Assembly (NCBI RefSeq): GCF_001673365.1
Contig: NZ_LZLS01000156.1
Coordinates: 124,001 to 188,000, forward strand
DNA from: Mycobacterium asiaticum
GTDB lineage: Bacteria > Actinomycetota > Actinomycetes > Mycobacteriales > Mycobacteriaceae
Length of the DNA: 64,000 nt
Reading direction: 5' to 3'
Shown: positions 24,958 through 33,266 of the stretch, piece after piece
How the letters are laid out: each line of letters opens with the position of its first letter
How positions within the stretch are numbered: the stretch's first letter is position 1
Program-made: the position numbers and the translations under genes
The notes under the pieces: model-generated
Database searches by the model: none
What the model was told of the DNA's origin: nothing
The model's input: the letters and a program-made list of their open reading frames with translations, nothing else

Positions 24958-25997
24958 GCAGACGCGCGCCGTTGGCCGGCATCCGGATCCTGGAAGTCGG
25001 CACCATGCTGGCCGGTCCGTACGCCACCATGCTGCTCGCCGATCTCGGCGCTGAGGTCACCAAGATCGAACCGGCCGGCGGCGAAATCTCCCGCGAGGTC
25101 TCCGATAGCTATTTCGGCAGCCTCAACCGCAACAAGTCGAGCCTGTGTCTGGACCTGAAAAGCCAAGCGGGACAACAACGGCTGGGTGAGCTTGTCGCGG
25201 AGTCGCACGCGCTGCTGGTGAACCTGAAGCCGTCGGCTATCCGCCGGCTCGGACTGACCTACCAGGAACTGCGTCGGCACAACGAGAAGATCGTCTGCGT
25301 GGCCATCACCGGCTTCGGGCTGGACGGCGGTGACGATCCGGCGTTCGACTACGTCGTGCAGGCCGGCGTCGGTATCGCCGCGTTGACCGGTGACCCGGAC
25401 GGCCCGCCGACACTGCCCGGCTACTCCTCAGCCGACAACTCCACCGGAATGTGCGCCGCGCTAGGGCTTTTGGCCAAAATCGTCTCAGGTACCGGTGGGC
25501 AGGTGGACGTTTCGCTACGCGACGTGATGTTCTCCCAGCTCAACTACCACGCCGCCGCATACCTCAACGACGGCATCGAACCGCAACGCCGGCCATACGG
25601 CGCACATTCGTATTACGTTCCCGCGCAGCTCTTCCCAACGGCTGAAGGTTACCTGGCGTTGTTCGTCACGCACGACGGGTTCTGGAAATCCTTTGCCACC
25701 GAAGCGGGTATCGGTGGCTTCGAGACGATGGCCGAGCGGGTGGCCAGGCGAGACGAGGTGCTGGCCATCGTCACGGCGATGCTGGCGACCGACAGCGCCG
25801 TCAGCTGGGAGCAGCGGCTGCGTCCATTGGGGGTGCCGGCGGCGGCGGTTCGAAGCCTGCCCGAAGCGCTGGAGGCGACCCCGGAAGTTGTTGTCAGCGC
25901 TGGGGATATGCGACTTGTAGGCAGCCCGATCAGGGTCAGCGATTACCAGCCTGACTACCGCCCCGCGCCCGCTTTGGACGACGCCTCCCCACGCTGA
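24954..25997 (+). CDS. CaiB/BaiF (class III) CoA-transferase
   Basis: This 347-residue protein has a start overlapping the LLM stop (GTGA). It shows the family opening 'GIRILEVGTMLAGPYATMLLADLGAEVTKIE' pattern in short pieces, a catalytic Asp in 'AFDYVVQA', and 'PGYSSADNSTG' in the CoA region. It moves CoA between acids and so activates or recycles the substrate of the mutase. It is slightly shorter than typical members (about 400) but no motif is lost. Confidence 0.88.
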   Translation: MSRRAPLAGIRILEVGTMLAGPYATMLLADLGAEVTKIEPAGGEISREVSDSYFGSLNRNKSSLCLDLKSQAGQQRLGELVAESHALLVNLKPSAIRRLGLTYQELRRHNEKIVCVAITGFGLDGGDDPAFDYVVQAGVGIAALTGDPDGPPTLPGYSSADNSTGMCAALGLLAKIVSGTGGQVDVSLRDVMFSQLNYHAAAYLNDGIEPQRRPYGAHSYYVPAQLFPTAEGYLALFVTHDGFWKSFATEAGIGGFETMAERVARRDEVLAIVTAMLATDSAVSWEQRLRPLGVPAAAVRSLPEALEATPEVVVSAGDMRLVGSPIRVSDYQPDYRPAPALDDASPR

Positions 25998-26039
25998 CGA
26001 GGCGCTTGCCACTAGGTTTGGCGGCGCGGCGGGTGCGGG

Positions 26040-26285
26040 TCAAGCCACCGTCGCCCCGGTCAGGTGTGCTTCGGCAAGCTTGCGGAAGGCCAACACCAAT
26101 CGACTCCGGTCGCCGGCGCGGGTGGCTAAGACCACATGGCTGGGTTCCACACCTTCGAGGGGGACAGTGGTGATGTCGGGCCGCAGTGTGTTCCCGGAAA
26201 TACCGACCGAGATTGCGACCGCCTGCCCTGCCGCAATGGCTTCGAACTTGTCCTCGAGCGCTTCGATGAACGGACCGTCTGGTGC
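26040..26285 (-). pseudogene. LysR-type regulator, 3' fragment
   Basis: The minus-strand frame encodes about 80 residues resembling the C-terminal part of a LysR effector domain ('EDKFEAIAAGQAVAIS', 'GVEPSHVVLATRAGDRS', 'LVLAFRKLAEAHL'). The sequence stops resembling LysR near 26280, where the antisense strand begins to read as another gene's C-terminus. No HTH domain is present, so it is not functional. Confidence 0.65.
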
Positions 26286-26467
26286 CCGACGACCAGGCCG
26301 ATCATTTCGGCTTCCTCGGCCCGTTCGTGTCAGCCGACAACCCAACTTCAAATGCGTTGATGCGCAAGGAGCTTGATTGGAGCCCGCAAGGACCCGGGCT
26401 GATCGAGGACCTTGATGCAGGTCATTACTTCCGGCAATCGGAAGTGCCTGTGCAGCAGGCGTTCTAG
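26282..26467 (+). pseudogene. NAD-dependent epimerase/SDR gene, 3' fragment
   Basis: The plus-strand frame encodes a C-terminus typical of extended SDR oxidoreductases: 'FLGPFVSADNPTSNALMRK', 'LDWSPQGPGLIEDLDAGHYF'. It ends in a TAG at 26465-26467. The Rossmann-fold N-terminus is missing. It abuts the LysR fragment at about 26280, so both genes lost their 5' parts in one event. Confidence 0.65.
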
Positions 26468-26778
26468 TCCTCGGGGTGGTAGTCGGTGATCACTTCGAGC
26501 AGCCGAGGTATCGGCGGGGGATCGAGTTGCAGCGCACTGGACATGGTCAGCTTGGCGCCGCGCATGCCCTGCAATACCGCCTGCAGGTCGTCTCCTTCGA
26601 TTTCGTAGAGCGCAACGTAGGGTCCTTCACCGTTGACTGGCCGCAACCGGCGTGCCGAGACGATTCCGTCCAAAGCCACCAGTTCCGCCAGGTGGACCCC
26701 GTCGTACCAGGTGTTGTACTCCTCTTCGCGGTCCGGCGAGCTGGGGTAGGTCTCGACGTAGATGATGCCTTTGGCCAT
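26464..26778 (-). CDS. Small EthD/dimeric alpha-beta barrel-like protein
   Basis: The protein is 104 residues from the ATG at 26778. It contains 'DREEEYNTWYDGVHLAELVALDGIVSARRL', read in pieces as the 'YNxWYdxvHlpE' pattern of ferredoxin-like dimeric barrel proteins. This is seen in EthD-type and DUF4286-type proteins that accompany oxygenases or dehydratases. It lies just downstream of a ferredoxin gene on the same strand. The exact reaction is unknown. Confidence 0.62.
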   Translation of the reverse strand: MAKGIIYVETYPSSPDREEEYNTWYDGVHLAELVALDGIVSARRLRPVNGEGPYVALYEIEGDDLQAVLQGMRGAKLTMSSALQLDPPPIPRLLEVITDYHPED

Positions 26779-26798
26779 GCTCGCTGCCCCTCCAGTGG

Positions 26799-27080
26799 CT
26801 ACTCGTACTGCACGGTGATCGGTGTTGCGTCCGGTATGCCCTGGCACGTCAGAATGTAGCCGTCGGCCACCTCGTCGTCGTCCAGCGCGTCATTGATCCG
26901 CATGGTCGCGGTGCCTTCGGTGAGCCTGGCCATGCAGGTGCCGCAGTTGCCGGCTTCACAGTTGAACGGTGGGTCCAGTCCGGCCCGGCGCGCGCTCTGC
27001 AGCAGCGTCTCACCGGCCACCACCGGCACCGTGACCTTTTTGCGGGCGAGGTGAATGGTTATCGTGCCGGGCTCGCTCAT
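26799..27080 (-). CDS. Plant-type [2Fe-2S] ferredoxin
   Basis: This 93-residue protein has three clustered cluster ligands in 'CEAGNCGTC' and the fourth in 'ILTCQG', the standard plant/vertebrate-type spacing. It carries electrons to an oxygenase or similar partner. No oxygenase is adjacent; the EthD-like gene follows, and a palindromic operator divides it from the divergent acyl-CoA synthetase. Confidence 0.93.
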   Translation of the reverse strand: MSEPGTITIHLARKKVTVPVVAGETLLQSARRAGLDPPFNCEAGNCGTCMARLTEGTATMRINDALDDDEVADGYILTCQGIPDATPITVQYE

Positions 27081-27127
27081 GACCGCCTATCCAAGACTGA
27101 GTCGTGCACTTTGCGTTCTTCACTATA

Positions 27128-27142
27128 GAGAATACTATTCTC
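27128..27142. promoter_or_regulatory. Palindromic operator between ferredoxin and acyl-CoA synthetase
   Basis: GAGAAT-ACT-ATTCTC is a perfect 15-bp inverted repeat. It lies 48 bp from the ferredoxin start and 26 bp from the synthetase start, overlapping AT-rich promoter-like sequence (TATAGAGAATACTAT). It fits a TetR- or GntR-type site controlling both transcripts. No regulator gene is adjacent. Confidence 0.65.
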
Positions 27143-27167
27143 ACCAGACGATAGGATCTTCTCACGA

Positions 27168-28601
27168 ATGGTGGAAGGACGAGACGTGACCCAACCGGCC
27201 GCGCTCGTGTTCGAGGATCGGCACTTCAGCCGGCCTCAGCTCGACGCGCTGACCGGCGGGTTGGCCACGACCCTGCGTGCGCGCGGGGTCCGCGCGGGAC
27301 AACGGGTCGCGGTCATGGCGTCCAACCGACCGGAATTCATCGCCGCCGTGCAGGCGCTCTGGTGGCTGGGGGCGACCGCTGTCCTGATCAGCCCGGCCTG
27401 GAAACGCGACGAAGTGGAGCATGCGCTGGGTCTGACGGATCCGACCGACGCCGTCGGCGACCATCCGGTGCTGGCCGGGTTGATGCCGATGCTGCACTTG
27501 GACGAACCGTTCGCTGCCGGTAGGTCGACGCCCGGAAAGCCGGCACCGGACCGCGATGCGGTGCTGGTGTTCAGTTCCGGGACCACCGGTCTGCCGAAGG
27601 CGGTTCGGCACACCCACGCCTCGCTCGACACGGCCGTCCGGCAGTGGCGTGAGGCACTGGCGCTGACCGAGCGCGACCGCATCCAGGTCGCCACGCCGCC
27701 GTCGCACATTCTCGGTCTGCTCAACATCCTCACCGCGTTGCGCACCGGCGCATGGTTGCGTCTGCACCCCCGCTTCGACGTGGGCCGGATGCTCGAGCAC
27801 ATCCAAACCGACCGCATCACAATCGAAATGGCCGTCGCGCCGATCGCGCTGGCCATCGCCTCTCATCCGGACCTCGAGTCCTACGACCTGACGTCGTTGC
27901 GCTACATCATGTGGGGTGCGACACCGGTGACGGCCAGCATCGCCGAGACGGTGACCAGGCGTACCGGCATCGGCTGGGTCCCGGCCTACGGCACCACGGA
28001 GTTGCCCGTCATCGCGTGCAACCCGCCCGGTGATGCGCGACTGGATTCGGTGGGGCGCGCGGTACCCGGCGTAGAACTGCGGGTCGTCTCGCTGCAAACC
28101 GGCGAGCGGGTCGGCCCGGGGGAGGTCGGCGAGATCCAGGCGCGTTCAGCGTCGCTGATGGCGGGCTATCTGCCGGCCGAGGCAACCCCAGAAGCGTTGT
28201 GCGACGGCTGGTATCGGACCGGGGACGTCGGATGGCTGGATTCCGACGGCTGGCTGCGCATCACGGACCGCCGCAAGGAAATGATCAAGGTGCGCGGATT
28301 TCAGGTCGCGCCTGCCGAAATCGAAACCGTGCTGCACGGCCATCCTGCGGTGCGCGACTGCGCGGTCTTCGGCGTTCCCGACGGCGCCAACGGCGAGGCC
28401 ATCGTCGCCGCTGTCGCGACCCACACCGAGGTCGTCGCTAGCGATCTTGCCGGCGAATTGGAAACCCGCGTGGACGCGAAACTTGCGTCCTACAAGCGCT
28501 TGCGGCGAGTCGTGTTCGTGGCCGAAATTCCGCGCCTGCCTTCCGGCAAGGTGCTGCGTAGAGTGCTCAAGGAGAGCTATGGATGTACGTCTGACAGCTG
28601 A
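27168..28601 (+). CDS. Acyl-CoA synthetase (AMP-binding, FadD-like)
   Basis: This 477-residue protein carries the P-loop 'VFSSGTTGLPKAV', 'PAYGTTELP', 'YRTGDVGWLD', 'RKEMIKVRGFQVAP' and the C-terminal catalytic Lys in 'LPSGKVLRR'. All core motifs of the ANL superfamily are therefore present; it is a little shorter than most FadD proteins. It activates a carboxylic acid to its CoA ester. The end overlaps the next acyl-CoA dehydrogenase gene by 23 bases. A palindromic operator lies upstream. Confidence 0.92.
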   Translation: MVEGRDVTQPAALVFEDRHFSRPQLDALTGGLATTLRARGVRAGQRVAVMASNRPEFIAAVQALWWLGATAVLISPAWKRDEVEHALGLTDPTDAVGDHPVLAGLMPMLHLDEPFAAGRSTPGKPAPDRDAVLVFSSGTTGLPKAVRHTHASLDTAVRQWREALALTERDRIQVATPPSHILGLLNILTALRTGAWLRLHPRFDVGRMLEHIQTDRITIEMAVAPIALAIASHPDLESYDLTSLRYIMWGATPVTASIAETVTRRTGIGWVPAYGTTELPVIACNPPGDARLDSVGRAVPGVELRVVSLQTGERVGPGEVGEIQARSASLMAGYLPAEATPEALCDGWYRTGDVGWLDSDGWLRITDRRKEMIKVRGFQVAPAEIETVLHGHPAVRDCAVFGVPDGANGEAIVAAVATHTEVVASDLAGELETRVDAKLASYKRLRRVVFVAEIPRLPSGKVLRRVLKESYGCTSDS

Positions 28602-29487
28602 ACAACAGCAACTACGTGACGCCGCCGCCAAGATGGCCGACGACCTCGGTCCGGCTGCGGTCCAGGATCTGAGTGACCAGAGCCGAATTTCCCGCCTGGA
28701 CCGCCAGATTCAGCTGACGGGCTGGCGGTCGCTGCGTTCGGACGGCGCCTCGGGTGTCGAAGTGGCAATAGTCGCCGAGGAATTCGGACGGCGACTGGTT
28801 GACGCGCCTTTCCTCGGGCCCGTGCTTGCCGACGATCTTGGTCGGCATCTAGCAGACTCGCCGATCGGCAAAGCGACAGTCGCCGTGGATGACTTGGCCG
28901 TCGACGTCCGCGGTTATCAACGCGCCCTTATGCTTTCGGGCACAAGCGTGCTCACGGCCGAGGTCGGGGATGCCAGCACGGGTGCGGACCTGACCAGATC
29001 GTGCTCACAGATCCAGGGAGCCCCGGCGCCGCTGGGTGAGGTGGGCGGTGATGTCGCCGAGCGATGGCGGGCGCTGGCACTGGTGGTCACCACGGCAGAC
29101 CTGGTGGGTACCGCACGCGGCGCGCATGCCGTCGCCTGTGACTACGCGAAAATCCGTGAGCAGTACGGCAAACCGATCGGTTCATATCAGGCCATCGCGC
29201 ATCTGCTCGCCGAAAGCCTGGCACTGATCGAGGGCTCGGTGAGCATACTGCGTCACGCCGCTTGGGGGGTCGACGAACTCGATCCGGCCGAGGCCGTCCG
29301 GGCCGCCCGGGTCGCGAAAGTCTACTGCGCCAGAGCCACCCGAACCGTGTGTGAAACCGCCATACAGGTGCATGGCGGCATCGGTAACACCTGGGAGTGT
29401 CTGGTGCACGTGTATCTGCGCCGGGCCTTGACGTCGACCGAGCTGTGGCCGGTCAGCTTGAAGGAGGTGGGCCGTGGACTTTCGTGA
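28579..29487 (+). CDS. Acyl-CoA dehydrogenase, subunit 1 of a pair
   Basis: The protein is 302 residues from the ATG at 28579 (GGAGAG just upstream), short for the family. The C-terminal domain is clear: 'YAKIREQYGKPIGSYQAIAH', 'QVHGGIGNTWE'. Paired, adjacent FadE genes in mycobacteria commonly form alpha2beta2 heterotetramers that share the FAD sites and one catalytic base; this and the next gene overlap by 14 bases and fit that pattern. It would oxidise the CoA ester made by the synthetase. Confidence 0.88.
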   Translation: MDVRLTAEQQQLRDAAAKMADDLGPAAVQDLSDQSRISRLDRQIQLTGWRSLRSDGASGVEVAIVAEEFGRRLVDAPFLGPVLADDLGRHLADSPIGKATVAVDDLAVDVRGYQRALMLSGTSVLTAEVGDASTGADLTRSCSQIQGAPAPLGEVGGDVAERWRALALVVTTADLVGTARGAHAVACDYAKIREQYGKPIGSYQAIAHLLAESLALIEGSVSILRHAAWGVDELDPAEAVRAARVAKVYCARATRTVCETAIQVHGGIGNTWECLVHVYLRRALTSTELWPVSLKEVGRGLS

Positions 29488-30562
29488 CTCCGCGCCGGAG
29501 GCCGAGTTCCGGAACCGGCTGCGTAGCTGGCTTGCATTGCACGCCAAAGAGTTCGGCGGATCCGGAGACGAGTATTGGGCGCGCCAGGCGGATTGGCATC
29601 GCGCCCTCTATCAAGAGGGATTCTTCGGGCTGTCCTGGCCGCGTGACTACGGCGGCTGGGAGCTGCCACCGGTGTATGACGTCATCGTCGACGAGGAACT
29701 CGCGCGCGCGGGCGCTCCGCCACGCCCCAGCGTCGGTTACCTGGTGATGGGGATCGGCCGTCACGGCAGCGACGAACTGCGACAGCGCTTTCTGCCCGGC
29801 ATCATCAACGGCACCGAACGCTGGTGTCAGGGTTTCAGTGAGCCCGGCGCTGGATCGGACCTGGCGTCGCTGACCACTACCGCTACCCGTGATGGCGACG
29901 ACTATGTCATCCACGGTCACAAGATCTGGACCAGCTACTCCGATGTCGCGGACTGGTGTCTGTTGCTCGCCCGCACCGACCCCGAGGCCAAACGGCACCG
30001 TGGTCTGTCGGCATTCGTCCTGTCGATGAAACAGCCTGGCGTGCAACAGCGCCCGCTACAGATGATCAACGGAGTCACCAACGAGTTCGGCCAGGTGTTC
30101 TTCGACGGTGCGACGGTCCCGGCGGATCGGATGGTCGGGGCTCCCGGTGATGGCTGGGCGGTAGCGATGACTGTCGTCGGACACGAACGCGAACCCTCCA
30201 CACTGGGTTACGCGGCCCGGTACAACAAACTCGTCGCCGAACTGGTGGACCGCACCGACGGCCCGGTGCACGACGACCTGGCCTGGGCTTCGGTCCAGGC
30301 GGAGATGTTGACCCACCATGTGCGGCGTCGGTTGTCCGAACAACTCGACGGCGTATCCCACGGTCCGGAAGGCTCGTTGGACAAATTGCTGATGACGTGG
30401 GTGGAACAGTCCGTCGGCCATGCCGCGTTGGCCGTCGGCGGTACACGTGACTCGGATCTGCTCAGCGCCTATCTGTACAGCCGCGCGCAAAGCGTGATGG
30501 GTGGAACGTCGCAGATACAGAAGAACATCATTGCCTCGCGAATCCTGGGATTGGGAGTCTGA
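29474..30562 (+). CDS. Acyl-CoA dehydrogenase, subunit 2 of a pair
   Basis: The protein is 362 residues from a GTG preceded by AAGGAGG. It has the FAD/substrate motifs 'CQGFSEPGAGSDLASL', 'KIWTSYSDVADWC' and 'GGTSQIQKNIIASRILGLG', so it is the full-length partner. It completes the predicted FadE heterotetramer with the preceding shorter subunit. Confidence 0.92.
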   Translation: MDFRDSAPEAEFRNRLRSWLALHAKEFGGSGDEYWARQADWHRALYQEGFFGLSWPRDYGGWELPPVYDVIVDEELARAGAPPRPSVGYLVMGIGRHGSDELRQRFLPGIINGTERWCQGFSEPGAGSDLASLTTTATRDGDDYVIHGHKIWTSYSDVADWCLLLARTDPEAKRHRGLSAFVLSMKQPGVQQRPLQMINGVTNEFGQVFFDGATVPADRMVGAPGDGWAVAMTVVGHEREPSTLGYAARYNKLVAELVDRTDGPVHDDLAWASVQAEMLTHHVRRRLSEQLDGVSHGPEGSLDKLLMTWVEQSVGHAALAVGGTRDSDLLSAYLYSRAQSVMGGTSQIQKNIIASRILGLGV

Positions 30563-30563
30563 C

Positions 30564-31322
30564 ATGTACGACATGCCAAGAGAAATCGACGTCCGCGCCG
30601 AAGGGCCGTTGCGGATCATCACGTTGAATCGCCCCGATGACCTCAACGCGGTCAACGACAATCTGCATGTGGGCCTGGCGCGGCTCTGGCAGCGGCTGAC
30701 CGATGATGCGTCCGCGCGGGCCGCGGTGATCACCGGTAGCGGCAAAGCGTTTTCCGCCGGTGGGGATTTCGCGTATCTGGCCGAATTGGCCGAAGATGCG
30801 GACTTGCGCGCCAAGACGATTCGCGACGGCCGTGAGATCGTGCTGGGAATGGCCCGCTGCCGGATTCCGGTGATAGCGGCCGTGAACGGCCCGGCGGTCG
30901 GGTTGGGATGCAGTCTGGTCGCGCTGAGTGACATCGTCTACATCGCGCCGGACGCCTTCCTCGCCGACCCGCACGTGCAGGTGGGTTTGGTGGCGGCCGA
31001 CGGCGGTCCGCTGACCTGGCCGCTGCACATCAGCCTGCTGCTGGCCAAGGAATATGCGTTGACCGGCACCAGGATTCGGGCTCAGCGGGCAGTCGAACTC
31101 GGGCTGGCCAACCATGTGGTCGACGACCCGTTCGCCGAGGCGGTGAACTGCGCGAAGCGCATCATGGAGTTGCCTCAGCAAGCTGTGGAAAGCACCAAGC
31201 GGGTGCTCAATATCCATCTGGAACGTGCCGTGCTGGCCAGTCTGGACTACGCCTTGTCGGCCGAGAGTCAGTCGTTCGTGACCGAGGACTTCCGCACGAT
31301 CGTCCGCAAGCTCAACAATTGA
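30564..31322 (+). CDS. Enoyl-CoA hydratase/isomerase (crotonase family)
   Basis: The protein is 252 residues from the ATG at 30564, one base after the dehydrogenase stop. It shows the crotonase opening 'ITLNRPDDLNAVN', the oxyanion segments 'GKAFSAGGDF' and 'NGPAVGLGCSLVALSDI', and 'QVGLVAADGG'. It should hydrate or isomerise the enoyl-CoA product of the FadE pair. It is the last gene of this run; the next gene is convergent. Confidence 0.9.
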   Translation: MYDMPREIDVRAEGPLRIITLNRPDDLNAVNDNLHVGLARLWQRLTDDASARAAVITGSGKAFSAGGDFAYLAELAEDADLRAKTIRDGREIVLGMARCRIPVIAAVNGPAVGLGCSLVALSDIVYIAPDAFLADPHVQVGLVAADGGPLTWPLHISLLLAKEYALTGTRIRAQRAVELGLANHVVDDPFAEAVNCAKRIMELPQQAVESTKRVLNIHLERAVLASLDYALSAESQSFVTEDFRTIVRKLNN

Positions 31323-31391
31323 ACCGGCCGCGAATCGAACCGCACTGCGAGTTATCGCTGGGAATCTCGCCGTGCGGTTCGGCTCGCGACA

Positions 31392-32249
31392 TCAGAGGTC
31401 GTGTTGGCGCAGAAAGTCGCGCATCACCGCGTCGAAACGGTCGGGTTCTTCGATGAACGGCAAATGTGCGCTGTTTTCGAAGAATTCGAAGCGCGATCCG
31501 GCGATGCGTTCGTGCATGTCCCGCATGTGCTCGGGTGAGCACTCGTCGAACCGGCCGGCGAGCAGCAGGGTGGGCAACGTGATCTCGTCCAACCGGTCGA
31601 CGACATCCCAGTCCCGGATGGTCCCGACGATATGAAAGTCGCTGGGGCCGAACATCGTTTCGAAAATCTCCGTGCCCATGTTCTGGAACGCCTCGTAGAG
31701 ATCTCGCGGCCAGGGCAGCGATCGACACAGGTATGTCTCGTTCCAGGTGGTGATCGCGGCCTGGTACTCGGGGGAATTGGTGGTCCCGGCGGCTTCGTGT
31801 CGATCGATGGCGTCCTGGGTCGCCGGGTCCAACTCGGCCTTCAACCGGATGACGTTTTGCGCGAACAGGGGTATGGATGCGGCGCTGTTGGAGATGGTGA
31901 AGGTGACGGCTCCCGATGGCACGTCAAGCACGAACTGCTGGGCCAGCATGGCGCCCCAGGAGTTGCCGAAGAGGTGGAAGGCGTTGAGCCCCAACGCCTG
32001 GATGACGGCCGCCATTTCGGCCACCGAGCGCTCCATGGTCCACAGATTGGTGTCGGACGGGCGGTCAGAATTTCCGCAGCCGAGCTGATCCCAGAAGATT
32101 ACTTCGCGCTCGTCGGCCAGCCGCTGCAGCGAACTGAGGTAGTAGTGCGGCAATCCGGGGCCGCCGTGCACCACAACAAGCGGCAGCCCGGGGCCGCCGC
32201 CGACGCGCTTGAACCACACCGTGCCACCGGGAACCTCGATCCTGTCCAT
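31392..32249 (-). CDS. pip: Proline iminopeptidase-type alpha/beta hydrolase
   Basis: This 285-residue protein has 'VVVHGGPGLPHYYL' (HGGPG oxyanion motif), nucleophile Ser in 'GNSWGAM', Asp in 'AGRFDECSP' and His in 'NSAHLPF'. These are the features of S33 proline iminopeptidases. Length and neighbourhood match M. tuberculosis Pip (Rv0840c, 286 residues). It removes N-terminal proline from peptides. It stands convergent to the catabolic operon and is part of the backbone, not of the inserted cluster. Confidence 0.88.
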   Translation of the reverse strand: MDRIEVPGGTVWFKRVGGGPGLPLVVVHGGPGLPHYYLSSLQRLADEREVIFWDQLGCGNSDRPSDTNLWTMERSVAEMAAVIQALGLNAFHLFGNSWGAMLAQQFVLDVPSGAVTFTISNSAASIPLFAQNVIRLKAELDPATQDAIDRHEAAGTTNSPEYQAAITTWNETYLCRSLPWPRDLYEAFQNMGTEIFETMFGPSDFHIVGTIRDWDVVDRLDEITLPTLLLAGRFDECSPEHMRDMHERIAGSRFEFFENSAHLPFIEEPDRFDAVMRDFLRQHDL

Positions 32250-32268
32250 CTAGCTACCTTCCCTCCCC

Positions 32269-32332
32269 GCGCGAGCAGGCGCAAAAGCACCCCTTCTCGG
32301 CACGAAAAGGGTGCTTTTGCGTCTGCTCGCGC
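32269..32332. repeat. Long perfect hairpin (24-bp arms) between pip and meaB
   Basis: The arms are 32269-32292 and 32309-32332, complementary over 24 bp with one G-T position, around a 16-base loop. The stem contains CGCAAAAGCACCC and its complement. Such a structure could end transcription in both directions or be a dispersed palindromic repeat. It resembles GAGCAGACGCAAAA-type intergenic repeats I recall from mycobacteria, not verified. Confidence 0.8.
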
Positions 32333-32387
32333 AAACTGGAAAAGTATGGAGCCGTGCCCGTCGATATGACCAACCGCTAGCACCGTC

Positions 32388-33266
32388 ATGGATGTCGCCG
32401 AGTTGATCACCAACGCGCGCAACGGTTCTCCGCGCGCGGCCGGCCGGCTGCTGAGTCTGGTCGAAAGCGATCGGCGCGACGAGGTACTGAGTGAAATCGG
32501 GCCTGGCGCCACGGTCCGCGTCATCGGTATCACCGGCCCGCCCGGTGCCGGCAAGTCGACGACGGTCGCAGCGCTCGTGGGCGCCTATCGCAAGCAAGGT
32601 CGGCGGGTCGCGGTGTTGGCGGTGGACCCGTCCTCGCCGTTCAGCGGTGGTGCACTGTTGGGCGATCGAATTCGAATGACCGCGCATATCAACGACTCCG
32701 ACGTGCTGATCCGTTCGGTGGCCAGCCGTGGCCATCTCGGCGGCCTGGCTGCCGCCGTTCCTGCTGCCATCCGACTGCTGGGTGCCATCGGCTATGACGT
32801 AGTGCTGCTGGAGACAGTCGGCGTTGGGCAGTCCGAGATCGAAATCGCCGCAGTCGCCGATCCCACCGTCGTCATCCTCAACCCCGGTGCGGGCGACGCG
32901 GTACAGGCCGCAAAGGCGGGTCTGTTGGAGGTCGCCGACATCGTGGCGGTCAACAAGGCCGACCGGGACGGCGCCGAACAGACTGTGCGGGATCTGCGCG
33001 CGGAAACCAAAGCCCCGATAGTCAGCCTGGTCGCGGTCCGCGGCGAGGGCCTCACGGAACTGGTCGACGCGATCGAGGCGCACCATCGCGCGGACAATCG
33101 CGCCCGCCGATTGGCCCGGGCCCGGGCGCAGATCTTGTCGCTGGCGCAATCCCGGTTGCGTGGTCGAACCGATCTGGATCGACTTGCCGAGTCGGTCGTC
33201 GACGGACACGGCGACCCTTATAGCGCCGCCGAACGACTGCTGTCACCACAGCCACCTGACGATTAG
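32388..33266 (+). CDS. meaB: MeaB/ArgK-type G-protein chaperone of B12 mutase
   Basis: This 292-residue protein has Walker A 'GPPGAGKST', 'AVDPSSPFSGGALLGDRIRM' read in parts, 'ETVGVGQSE' and base-binding 'NKAD'. MeaB proteins gate cobalamin loading and repair of acyl-CoA mutases. The gene lies about 8 kb from the split mutase, with no other mutase in the window, so it probably serves that enzyme. Its stop overlaps the convergent narL gene by four bases. Confidence 0.93.
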   Translation: MDVAELITNARNGSPRAAGRLLSLVESDRRDEVLSEIGPGATVRVIGITGPPGAGKSTTVAALVGAYRKQGRRVAVLAVDPSSPFSGGALLGDRIRMTAHINDSDVLIRSVASRGHLGGLAAAVPAAIRLLGAIGYDVVLLETVGVGQSEIEIAAVADPTVVILNPGAGDAVQAAKAGLLEVADIVAVNKADRDGAEQTVRDLRAETKAPIVSLVAVRGEGLTELVDAIEAHHRADNRARRLARARAQILSLAQSRLRGRTDLDRLAESVVDGHGDPYSAAERLLSPQPPDD

